The translations under genes and the position numbers were made by a program. The notes below the pieces were generated by a model. That model was not told the origin of the DNA. It worked only from the letters and a program-made list of their open reading frames with translations, and searched no databases. From contig RXPK01000038.1 of assembly GCA_004143645.1 (NCBI GenBank), forward strand, positions 1,037,980-1,101,979: a DNA stretch of 64,000 nt, in the 5' to 3' direction. Source of the DNA: Protaetia brevitarsis. Its lineage: Eukaryota; Arthropoda; Insecta; Coleoptera; Scarabaeidae. Shown here piece by piece: positions 24,416 to 34,330 of this stretch; the stretch's first letter is position 1; each line of letters begins with the position of its first letter.

Positions 24416-24652
24416 CTACTACTATCTCGTTTATAACATGTTGTCGTACAGATTTCTATAATACGCAGTCTTTTAAACAGCGCCTCTACATAAATTTTGA
24501 GTTTTTTGAAAAAAGATAACCTCATACTATATTTCCATTAGATAGAAAAGAATAGAGAGAGCGGTAACATATCTGAATCGAGTTTCGTCGTCCGAGGGTA
24601 GTCTGTTGACATGTGCGATTATTGTTTAACAGAAATCGGGTTAGACGTTTGG

Positions 24653-24664
24653 TTTGGCGCGAAA
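24653..24664. promoter_or_regulatory. E2F-type palindrome TTTGGCGCGAAA
   Basis: A second exact E2F/DP consensus. A further E2F-like word TTTGGCGGGA follows at 24728-24737. All lie in a CpG-richer stretch (24.55-25.2 kb). An 84-codon frame at 24611-24865 spans the sites but lacks any motif. Confidence 0.45.
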
Positions 24665-25418
24665 CGCGAGACTAAAAACGAATATGAACGAGTGTTTACG
24701 ATGTTTACTGAACTGAATTTAAAAATATTTGGCGGGACTGATGGACGCGCCAATGTGCGAAGTGGCCGAACTAAACGAAAGACTTCCCCCTCTCCTGAGA
24801 GAAACATAGCCATGGCTTTAACGCACAAAATATGTTTTTCATTAATTTCAACAATTTCATTATGAAACGTATATTAATCCACTGGGCCTACATTTGTGTT
24901 TTAGTTCTTGCTTAGTTTACTTCAACTGTTACTTATTTTGACTCCTTTAAGAACAATTTTGCGAAATGACAATTCATTTATGAATGCTCTACCTCATCGC
25001 TGCGCATGCAATTAAACGACTTTCATACATCTCTCGCCGACTTTTCGGTTGCTTTATATTTTTACGCGTTTGTGCAACGGAAAATTCCACCTACACTAAC
25101 CACGTCAGATCACGTTTAATATTTGTTTGGTCGCACACTTTTCTAAAATAAGCCTAGCAGTGACATCTATAGTACGCCGAATATTCCGCCGCGCCATCTT
25201 TGCACCATCAGTTTAATTAATATGCTTCCCCATTTACCACCAGCTGCCCCTACTTGTCAAGGCTTAAATTTTGTATCTCTCGCTTATATCTTTTAACGTT
25301 TTCTTGTCTAGGTGATCGCCCCCTTAAGAATGGGAAATTCGGGTACTGGGAATAGTAGAGGCTAAAACATGAGAATTGAGCGCAACATGCCTTATACAAA
25401 TGTTGCTCGTTTAAGACA

Positions 25419-25976
25419 TACAGGATGTTTAAGTTAATAATTTCCCAATAATTCAGCAAGTTTTCATAGAATTAGCGTTAAAATTGTTAATACTACGTTT
25501 TTCAACATGATGAATAGAATTTGTCATCACTTTTACCGTTGCCCATAGAGGGCGCTAGTTACACCCTGCTGAATAGGTAAATCAAAGCGTATCTTTCTAT
25601 TCTTTCTTGTGTATGCAGAATCACATAAACCAATCTACTCACCACTAAACTCAATCATACTTTATCAGTAGAGTAATAACATACATATGTTGTGAAAATA
25701 ATGTCTTAGAAAATCGACTTTCCAAAAGGGTAGCAAGCTGATACAACTGTTATTACAAGCGCCCGCACATTATACTAGTGGCGAATAACTTATTTAGAGC
25801 AACTGCTCAAAATGTCCACCAGCCATTACAGTGCACTTCTCTATGAGTTTTCTTAAAGATCTGCTGATGTTAAAAAACAGTCCTGCCTTATTTCTGATTA
25901 CATTGACAGCTGCTTGAATTTTTTGCAGAAACTCTTCGCGGGACTCAATTTTTTGCTTGCAGACTATTTCCTTCAT
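25419..25976 (-). pseudogene. Tc1/mariner-type transposon, transposase C-terminus and 3' end
   Basis: The minus-strand frame 25976-25794 starts MKEIVCKQKIESREEFLQKI and ends AGGHFEQLL. The ending Gly-Gly-His-Phe-Glu-x-Leu-Leu, preceded by an Arg-rich helix with Cys, is the usual C-terminus of IS630/mariner-like transposases of arthropods. The 3' flank runs to a terminus at 25419 reading TACAGGATGTTTAAGTTAAT on the plus strand, a typical TACAGGRTGT end. The N-terminal domains and the 5' end are absent. At 25976 it abuts a copia fragment, so one element interrupted the other. The 3' flank holds CCATAGAGGGCGCTAG (25543), a strong CTCF-like core. Confidence 0.7.
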
Positions 25977-26280
25977 ACTAGGTCAAACAAAGAAATATTA
26001 TTCACAGGCTAATTTATATCTGGTCGCGTCCCATGATTCAAATATAATTAAGCTTCCATTGCTTCCTGATATGGAATTTTAAACATTTCCTTGGGATCTT
26101 CATCATTGCGCGGACTCAACTCAACAGTTATGTCCCTTAGTTTTTTGAAGTCTGTCATCTTGAATCCCTTCAAAATTTAAACTTTCAAACTTATATTCCC
26201 ATTTTTATGTTGAGTAATATGTATGCCTAGGCAACTGCTTCCCGCAACCATGTCCTTCATTTTGAAGGTTTCATATCGCG
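25977..26280 (-). pseudogene. Ty1/copia reverse transcriptase C-terminal fragment
   Basis: On the minus strand, KMKDMVAGSSCLGIHITQHK (about 26270-26195) matches the copia block Leu-Gly-hydrophobic-x-Ile...Asn-Gly-x-Ile. After a stop comes a 37-codon frame (26158-26048) beginning MTDFKKLRDITVELSPRNDE and ending KIPYQEAMEA, matching the Ser-Pro-Lys-Asn-Asp...Ile-Pro-Tyr-x-Glu-Ala block. In another frame LYLNHGTRPDIN (about 26045-26010) matches the Tyr-Leu...Thr-Arg-Pro-Asp block. The order is correct for copia pol. Stops and a frameshift show decay. No LTR was found. Confidence 0.8.
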
Positions 26281-26402
26281 ATCTTTTTATATCATCATTT
26301 GGTTGTGAATTCTTCCAAAAAATCAATATGTGAAACAAAAGTAATTTTTGTCCCAATTATTTATGTAAAATAAAATGCGTTCTCCTCTATCGCTTTAATC
26401 GC

Positions 26403-26426
26403 GTTTCGGTTCGGGACCATCTTCAG
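26403..26426 (-). other. Hammerhead-like core motif
   Basis: The minus strand reads CTGAAGA, T, GGTCCCGAACC (a three-pair stem), then GAAAC. CTGANGA plus stem plus GAAA is the hammerhead core, but one extra base precedes stem II. Similar motifs lie at 14619 and 45401. Confidence 0.3.
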
Positions 26427-26449
26427 AGCCATGTTGGTTAGATAACTAA

Positions 26450-27180
26450 AAGCTATTCATTACGTAAAATTACTACTTTAAAAAATGTTTAAAACTAACA
26501 GTATAACAGGGCAGGTATTACTAAACATCTGTATACAACGGGCAAAGCATTAAGACTCAAGCTCGAAGTAAATTGTATTAAGAAGTTATAAAAATTGTTA
26601 TTATAAATTTCAGGAAGTGTTACGGTAATTAACAAAGATGTAACAAATGTCAAAGTGTTTTTAAGATAATTGGCGTGTTTCATTCATAGCACATATTCTC
26701 CAAAATATCTTACATAAACTATATGTATAATGTTTGCACAAATAAGACGGTGTTGTTTAATTTATATACTCTATAATATTCCTACGAAATGTTTATTGAG
26801 CATCTTTACTTCAGGTCATATTTAAATGTCTGGTTTACTGTTATAATATCAAATATATTACCGCTTTGTTCCATGCTTGTTTGATACAGACCTGCATATA
26901 TCATTTCAGAAATAACCTTTGTAATGCAAGTCATACCTCGAAGTTTGCACAATGGTAACTTGCACAATTTATGTTGGCAATTATTTAAGTACAATGAAAT
27001 AGAGAAACATATCTGTATGTAGCGTGTCTATGATGGAAGCTTTTCAAAAGTGGCGTAATGATTGGCTTGCAGATAGAAAATTTGAATTAATTTTAATATT
27101 TGGTTCTCCATATGCCATCCGCCTTGGGACACCTGGTATAGTTTAATTTAAAAGAAAGATTGCAAGCTCCTTGCAGTATG
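26450..27180. other. AT-rich non-coding stretch
   Basis: No feature recognised. Two 62-codon minus frames lack motifs. Confidence 0.4.
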
Positions 27181-27183
27181 AAA

Positions 27184-27282
27184 TCATTAACGAATTAATG
27201 TATTTCTGCTAATTATTGTAATAATTTGAAGAGGATTTTTTCCCAAGAAAAATTTTCTCCCCGCGCAGGATTCGAACCAACA
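27184..27282 (-). mobile_element. SINE-like repeat with tRNA-type B box, copy 1
   Basis: The minus strand reads GTTGGTTCGAATCCTGC (27278-27262), an exact pol III B box GGTTCGAATCC, with four of five T-stem pairs. An 80-base tail follows that recurs on the plus strand at 30516-30600: AAAATTTTTCTTGGGAAAAA, then AATTAGCAGAAATACATTAA. No acceptor stem or clear A box is visible, so it is not a functional tRNA. A tRNA-derived SINE fragment is the best reading. Confidence 0.5.
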
Positions 27283-27399
27283 CGCTCGCGTTTATTGGAG
27301 TGTATGTAGGTTCGTGCGAAAATCGACATACCGGGTGAAAAGTTGCGAGCTGTCAATTGCAGTGTAGGTTGCTGGAAATGGGAGGGATTTCAGTTGTAG

Positions 27400-28420
27400 A
27401 CGTATGTACCTATGTACGAAGCCCGGAGTACAGTAGTAAAGTTCTGCGAACCGTAACAGCTCATTGTTAGCCGTTGTAAAATAAGCGTGATCTTGTTCTC
27501 CCTATGCTCATTCTTATATCGCTATTGATGGAATAAAGAACAGATTAATAACCAATTATCTAAGCGAGTTATTGTAAACAGGATTTATAGAGTTTGTAAA
27601 AGTAATGTTAAATCCAACAATACAGTTATATTAGTGAAAAGGGAAATGACAAGACAGTAACCATTTGATAACTAAAATCTATTCATGCTTCTTTTCTATT
27701 CATGATATTTTTATATCGAAGCATCAGATAATGTAAACTATAAATTTCAGTGAGGGAGCTCGTAAACAATATTAAAAGAATTTTAAGGGCTAATAATAAA
27801 AAAAATAACAATCATAGTTTCTAAAAAACCTAACAATATAGTAAATAAAGTCGGTAAATAGTATATTACTGAAAAAATATTCATACTCGCGATATTTTGT
27901 TACGTGTTGAAAACACCTTTTCTTATTTAATCTCTTTTTAAGGACTGTTAGAACTTATTTTACTGATCATTTACCTATTCCGTCTTTAACTCATTTTAAT
28001 GCCGCCTATTTTTGTTTCATTTTTCAATCTCAAAGCATTGCGCACCTTTCTTTATTTCTCTAACTGTACCCGCTCTTATCTGAAACCATCTAAATTCATT
28101 GACTTTTACTAGTTACCGAGAATTTCGCTATTTACTTATTTCATATAACGTCACGTTTAACCTTGAAGTTGTTTTTTTGTAAATGTACCGCTTTATTTGT
28201 GACCTTTTTCTAAATTCTTAAATTGTCAAATTTTAGTATCTATTTAGATGCATTTGTATTGTAAATTTCATTAAACTCCATTCATAATTAGCTCCGAATT
28301 TATTCATTTTTGTTAATTGCTGCACATTTTTTTGTGCGCACTGTACTTGCAACGTTAGGAATTTCGTATAAACATGACCACGTGCAAAACCCTTAATCTT
28401 CGATACTCGGATCCTATTGG
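27400..28420. other. AT-rich non-coding stretch
   Basis: No feature recognised. Confidence 0.45.
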
Positions 28421-28429
28421 CTACTTAAT

Positions 28430-28790
28430 GGCACAGCGCGGGAGATAGATTCCTCTCCCTTTTTCACGTCACTTACTCTCCAGCCCGCTAAGTGTGTAGA
28501 CATAACCGTCTAAGAGGCGACGCTCTGCCGTACCCCCTTTTGACCAAAATTACCCGTCCGGTAACCCCTGTGGGGGGATATCAGGTCAAAAGAAAACCAC
28601 TCCACGGAAGCAATTTTTGAGTTATCGTATTTTGGCGACGAAAACTTCAACTGGAACCCGCTGACGCGGATCTCGCACGCAGCGTCCCCAAGCCGTACAC
28701 GGACACGGGCCCTCTTCTTCCACCTGCCTCTTCTCCCACTTCATCCTCCCCGAGGTGTTTGGTGGCAATCAACCGTTTGCGCATTGTTTT
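28430..28790. other. GC-rich island, unrecognised
   Basis: Markedly richer in G+C than its flanks, with a hairpin-like CCCCTGTGGGG near 28565 and a TTGGCGACGAAAA word at 28632. A 66-codon minus frame (28847-28647) is Gly/Arg-rich without motif. It may be an LTR or the untranslated part of a retroelement. Confidence 0.25.
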
Positions 28791-29274
28791 TATATGTAAG
28801 TTAATTTTAAGATTTTTTTTTTTGTATTTGTAGTAACGAACTACCATTCATTGGATTCAGAATAATTTAACGTAACTTTTGATATATTTTTTTTTTAATT
28901 TTTTTTTCTTTCATTGTTGAGTAACCGTAACTTTTAATAATTTTTCTTTTTTTTTCTTTCCTCTTTTTACATTAAAACAATGGTAGGTCGTGTTCAATTG
29001 CATGCTCGATCGAGTAGGTAGATCTTTCTTGTTTCTTTGTAATACAATTTTTTGACAATAACCCGTCACTCCCAAAAATGCATTTCGTGTATTTACACTT
29101 TGTAATCGTTTAGTGTTTGGCTTCACCTAATCAACTGTTAATATAACTGTTTAAATAGTTTTTTCTGAGTTTTATTTAATTCAATTTTATTGTCTTTGGC
29201 GCATTAGTTTTTTTTATTTACTTACTTAACTTTTTCATTCAATTTAATTATTTATAAAACAAGATTCGGCAAGT

Positions 29275-29460
29275 ACCAATCCCTTGTTTCCCCTACTGGA
29301 AAATAGCCATTCTGGGCTGTGGCTAAGGTACCGGGCGACAGCGTCGGGCCAAGGAAGGCAACACTAGAATCAACCCAGTGGCGCTCAATCCGACACCTCT
29401 CCGGCGCCTCACTGGCCGAAACGACCTCTACAGCCGCAACGCGGGAAATAAATTATAAAC
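29275..29460. other. GC-rich patch, unrecognised
   Basis: A second GC-rich block between AT-rich flanks. It carries a 73-codon plus frame (29319-29540) whose first 40 codons have mixed, protein-like composition. It could be an exon or retroelement scrap. No family recognised. Confidence 0.2.
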
Positions 29461-29464
29461 GTTG

Positions 29465-30500
29465 TTTTATTTATCCCTCTTCCCCATCCTTTGGTACTTT
29501 GCAATCATTCATTTTATTTAATATCTATAATCTTTTATAAACAATATTTAATTTTTTTTTATTATTCAATCTGGTCTCATGCTCTGGAAAATTGCTACTG
29601 TCTAATACGCCCTGAGAATTCGCTGGTAGCAATTTATTTATCATTAGTTCATAAAATTCCAGACGACAATAATAATTGTCGGGTAAAAGTTCTTGGGATG
29701 TGCTAATTTTGTGCGATCGATACTTATTTTTAAGTAAAAGTTTTAAAACTTTTGCACTATTATTAAACCCGCAAACAATTTGTTTAGATGTCATACTAGA
29801 ATTTTATTGCACTAATGCACAAACTTATTTCGATAACACTAACATTTTTCGGTAGGATACTATTACGAATAGTAATCCCGCTGAGAATTAATCTTTCGGG
29901 ATAATTTATTGCAAATAAATCCTGTGTAACTTTTGCTGAACTGCCACTGTAAAATTGTTTATAATAAATAATTTTTCCTCGGCCGTATAATATTCCATTT
30001 TTTTATAAAATAACTGATCGCGATTAATGCTTAATAACCGTTACAAAATTCGAGCACCGTACTTTTACACCTAGCAACGCCTTGTTAAGAAATTAACGAA
30101 ATGAATTGAACGGCAGCTAAACCGAAAGTGAATTTACCCCTGTGTTTACGCATGCCTAGTGCAGCGTTCCCCTCATCTCGCAGTACACCGAATGAGGGCT
30201 ATGTTAAATTGATTTAAATTGAAAAGATCGATGTGGTGATAGCATTTTGTACTAGTTAGACAAGGGTAGAGAATAGCGGCGAGTGCTTGGCGTTAGACAG
30301 AGATAGCATACGGATTGGAGATGGTTTATCGAAACGTGCAACTGCCCAGCAGAATAGCATCCATATTTCTCGACTTTGTTAACAAATAGAAATCATATTT
30401 TCCATCCTTTTTTTACCATACTACGGCAATCGAAAGTGAGCTCTTGATATATCGATTACAGATCTTGAAAGACCGGCAGTTCGACGAATTATGCAAAGAC
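29465..30500. other. Intergenic stretch, no clear feature
   Basis: An inverted pair of TTTTAAGTAAAAG-like words lies near 29740. A weak CGAAACG motif with GGAGATGG before it, near 30315, recalls the hammerhead-like motifs but lacks CTGA. Otherwise nothing. Confidence 0.35.
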
Positions 30501-30515
30501 TGCAAGCAATTCCAG

Positions 30516-30600
30516 GTGAGGACAAAATTTTTCTTGGGAAAAATTCCTCTTAAAATTATTACAGTAATTAGCAGAAATACATTAATCCATTAATACCTCC
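30516..30600 (+). mobile_element. SINE-like repeat tail, copy 2
   Basis: Shares the tail of the 27.2 kb repeat in the opposite orientation: ACAAAATTTTTCTTGGGAAA, then TTATTACAGTAATTAGCAGA. The B-box part is not preserved upstream. Confidence 0.6.
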
Positions 30601-30894
30601 TTTAAAGGAACCTGTAGTTTTCAATAACAATTTGTCCTTTCAATTGTCTGCTTAGAAATTAAGTACTTTCTCGTTTTTTAGAAATTTTATTTATATTAAT
30701 TGGAATAACTTGTGGAGTTTCTTCTCAATACCTCAAACATTTTATCCAATATTGTAACTTTCAAAAATCACCTATTTTTAATAATAATAAAAAAGAGACC
30801 ATGGTGAATTGCTGCACAGTAATTACGAGAAACAAAAGTTAGCGACCGCACTGGTTGGTTTCAACGACTGCTGTCCGGCGCATGTAGCGATTGC

Positions 30895-31045
30895 GGGTGG
30901 CTGTTGCTAACATATATATAATACTACTATATTGCGTGTTCGTATAAAACAATGATTAAAATTTTCGCCATGAAGGGGATAGGAAAATGAGTTTCTTTGT
31001 CTGACGTCGTTCTGTGTATGTTTTGCGCATGTGCAAACTTTACGA
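30895..31045 (-). repeat. Inverted paralogous repeat pair, member B
   Basis: The minus strand carries ACATGCGCAAAACATACACA, an AGAACG word, and CGCAATATAGTAGTATTATA followed by TATATGTTAGCAAC. The same order of blocks occurs on the plus strand at 32503-32640. The centre has diverged but the ends match closely. Confidence 0.6.
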
Positions 31046-31129
31046 AGTAATTTTGTAGTGATGGCATAATCGAATAATTTTAATAATGGATGTTCATTCG
31101 TTGGAGAAAAGTACAAATATTTCCTCATT

Positions 31130-32360
31130 TGTCAAAGAAATGACCTTTTTTTAGTGATATATGTAATGAAATTTAAAACCTTTATAAAATAACGATAGAT
31201 GTGCTAATTCCGTTAAATATACAAAAGTGGATAGATTAATCATAATAAATACGGGTAATATAAAATACATTGATGTTTTATATGAGAATATTTATTTTAA
31301 TTTATTTCATAACAAATTAATCAATTTACATTGTTTACAAAATACGATTGAACGAAGAAAACGCTTACACTGAATAAAAAAAAATTCTTTTGAGATACCA
31401 GCAAAGTAGTTAGGAAATAAAAAAACACCTTTACATTTATTGGTTTTGGAAAGAACCAATTTGTATATTTTTGTTCGTATGTTCTCATCTCTTGATGATA
31501 ATAATTTTCCTCGTTGATATAATCGAATGGATACGTAGCACTCAATAATTAATTACATAACTGCATGCACTGATTATTTAAAAATCCCTTGACATCTTCC
31601 AGGTGTGAATATCTGTGCAACCATCGCTATCTTTTGCTATCACGGGATGATGAGAGAAAGGCGGCGGCATATTCATGCAGGTTCATATGCAGTAGTGTAC
31701 GACTTGGTGTAGTCGGTTGTATGTTTCAAGTTTCAAGAAATCCAGCATTACCTGCATAATTCATATCCATTGTTTTACAGTAGAGAATTGGGTACTTCTA
31801 TCATCTATTACTAAATCTCGTCGTCCTGATTGATAGCCATTACAAAGAAAAAGTATACATTCAATATATGAAATAGAATGATATATTAAAAGAAATTTTA
31901 CCTGTTTCTTTAACTTATATGTATATCAGTTTCTCGATGTAGATTACTTTTATCTGTTTACTGTAGGAATTGATGGTATGGCTGTGGATTTTAGATAGAG
32001 ACTTTTTCGCCCAAGTTATTTTTGCATTTGATTCTATAAAATCCTCGGAAGAAAATGAGCCGAACAAATCCAATAAAGTTGTTTAACATCATCTTCATTT
32101 GACAATCCACAAACATTTTTCAGGCAGATCGTCTGTTGTCGTCTTTAGGAAATCTGAAGAAAATCTAAGTTTATTGTTACTACAATATATTATTTTATAA
32201 CTATTTGCTTTACCTATGCATAGAAGCCTTTACGTTTTCCTTTGTTTGTTGATGGCCACACAAATAGCAATATCATACCATCTTTATATTCCAAAAACTA
32301 AATATTTATACAGACTTCAATTCTAATTCATGACAGTTTAAAAATAATATGAAATAATTC
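31130..32360. other. AT-rich non-coding stretch
   Basis: No feature recognised. A 74-codon minus frame (31321-31545) has no motif. Confidence 0.4.
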
Positions 32361-32502
32361 AACAGCAATGGATATAACCACAATATCACCAATAAACAAT
32401 GATCAAGCGTTAACATATGCACAGTTGTCAACGAGAAACACATGTGAAATGAAACAGAAACAATTGACCAACATATGCGAGAAAGATTGCATGGTTATTA
32501 AG

Positions 32503-32640
32503 GTCGCGCATGCGCATAATGCAGCCAGAACGTTTGTGCCATATCGATATAGCTGTCTCCCTTTGATTTCGGAATTTTTGAGCACATACCCGCAATATAG
32601 TAGTATTATATATATGGTTGCTAACTAGCCTCTAGTGACC
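32503..32640 (+). repeat. Inverted paralogous repeat pair, member A
   Basis: CGCGCATGCGCATAATGCAG (an NRF-1-like GCGCATGCGC) starts a block ending CGCAATATAGTAGTATTATA and GGTTGCTAAC. An 86-codon frame (32368-32628) overlaps it but has no recognised motif. See member B at 30895-31045. Confidence 0.6.
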
Positions 32641-32751
32641 ACTATTAGCGACTATAAGTAGCTGCGTTTGCAAACAACCTCAACTCCTAGCCCGGTATTA
32701 AAAATAACACTCACTAAAGTTAACGAAGTTTAAATTTTATATTTATATATA

Positions 32752-32807
32752 ACCCAAACGTAAATTAAACGCATTTCCCATAAAATGCGTTTAATTTACG
32801 TTTGGGT
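32752..32807. repeat. Perfect 25-bp inverted repeat with 6-base loop
   Basis: ACCCAAACGTAAATTAAACG begins the left arm (32752-32776). The right arm (32783-32807) is its exact complement. No mismatch in 25 pairs, which suggests a recent origin or constraint. Confidence 0.9.
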
Positions 32808-32825
32808 AGAAGATAGAAGAATAGA

Positions 32826-33460
32826 ATATCGATTTATCGCTGATTCAGCCTCATTTCTACTCACCAAAAACACTCCCTTAAGTAGTTATGATGGTTTTTT
32901 CACTATTGTTAATAATCTCGCAAATTATGGAATACAACTTTATTATTATAGTATCTTTAACATTTGATTGTTTTGACGATTACTCGAATGCCCACCTTGC
33001 GCAATAACACAGGCCTCACAGCCTCTTACCATCGATTGTCTTACACGGCGAAAAATTCCAGGAGTCTCGTTAATTGATTGAAAACCGTTCTCGTCCATAA
33101 GTAAAATGGATCTCTGCCATTTCTGCATTGTGTATTTATACATTAAGAGAAACTTGGAAAGTGGACTACTTTAATATAACATATATGTATGATACTTAAT
33201 ATCAATATTGACATGACAAGTTTGTCTTTGTTTTTTTTTGTGGACGAGATTCCGGGAGGTGGACCATCGTTCGAATTTCAATTGCTATGATCATATAAAT
33301 GAACTTTATTCGACCAATCGTTAAAATAATAAAATATTATAAGTACTACAATAATAAAATTATATTCTATAATTAGCGAAATTATTATCCAATAGTGAAA
33401 AACCACCAAAACTATTTAAGGGAGCGTTTTCCGAGTTTTTGTTATATGAACTTTTATAAA
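32826..33460 (-). pseudogene. Transposase C-terminus flanked by inverted copies of its 3' flank
   Basis: The minus frame 33143-32946 contains INETPGIFRRVRQSMVRGCE and then AQGGH, the pattern of IS630/mariner-like transposase C-termini (helix, Arg-rich segment with Cys, Gly-Gly-His). Downstream on the minus strand the 3' flank contains ACTACTTAAGGGAGTGTTTT (about 32888-32869). The same flank occurs on the plus strand at 33320-33440 (ACTATTTAAGGGAGCGTTTT). The C-terminus is therefore followed on one side by its 3' flank and preceded on the other by an inverted copy. This could be long inverted ends of one element or a head-to-head insertion. The N-terminal domain is missing. Confidence 0.5.
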
Positions 33461-34330
33461 TATTTTGATGAGTAGAATATACCCCTAGCATTTGGCTAAG
33501 TTAATCGGAAATACTTTGTATATTGATATTTTTGTAATAGGGTCTAAATTTACGAGTTTTTTTATACATATTTTTTTTATTTCTTGTATTTATCCCCTAC
33601 AATTAGGTAGGCATATAAAAGTAAAAGCCATTGCACTATAATTACAAATAAGATTTACGTATTTCCAGCGGAACAATATCGTTAATCAAATTTATAATAA
33701 ATATATCAAAAGAATCACAAGAATTTAAATTTTATTATAAATATAGAAAGATACTAATTGGAATTTCTTTCTTCTGTAAGTACAATAAATAAATAAATAA
33801 AAAGGAAAAAGGTGATAATAGTTGTCAAGTTTTAGGTACTATCGCGTCGCACGCATTAATATATTGGATCACGGCGACACAGAACCATCGCGATTACAAC
33901 GAGAGCAGTTTAAACTGTAACGCTTAACACTTAATATCGATAAAAGCAAAGCCAGATCACCGGTTACTAAAATTACTTATTACTAGAACGCGTTATTTCT
34001 ACTCAAGCGCCACCCAGTAACCAATTACTAAGATTTCACCGTTTAACGCACCACTATTATAGGTTCAACTATTATCTTACCGATAATTCTGTTACATACG
34101 TTTCATTCGAAACTTTTCTTGATATTGGACTTTATGAGAACATAAGGATATCTGTGGCCCAGCAGTGAACATTACATCTGTTAAATAACTCATTATTTGT
34201 AAAACGAAATTTACCTTTTGCTGGTACTTGTAGTAATACCCATTTTAGTTAGTGTAAGAAGAAAGCACGACTGCCTTCTGGTTTGCCGTATTATCCAAGT
34301 TTGAAAGCACATTCTAGATATGCATTTACG
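33461..34330. other. AT-rich non-coding stretch
   Basis: No feature recognised beyond a short TAAATAAATAAATAAA run near 33787. Confidence 0.45.

Larger units (their letters stand above)
20794..25323. mobile_element. Putative large TTAA-bounded element with inverted GGGGGCGAT ends
   Basis: At 20790 the sequence reads TTAAGGGGGCGATTAC, and at 25327 the minus strand reads TTAAGGGGGCGATCAC. The match is 15 of 16, inverted, with weaker similarity a few bases further in. TTAA on both outer sides is the target duplication of piggyBac-type transposons. The 4.5 kb between them has no transposase frame, so it would be non-autonomous or fully decayed. Against this, piggyBac ends normally begin with C, and the two ends could be separate copies of a shorter repeat. 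Confidence 0.35.

Noticed and set aside
27262..27330. Functional tRNA gene suggested by GGTTCGAATCC on the minus strand
   Set aside because: No acceptor stem complement, no D or anticodon arm and no clear A box; a SINE-like fragment fits better.
28632..28648. LTR primer-binding site TTGGCGACGAAAAC
   Set aside because: No LTR terminus ending in CA precedes it, no matching second LTR was found, and no tRNA 3' end could be assigned with confidence.
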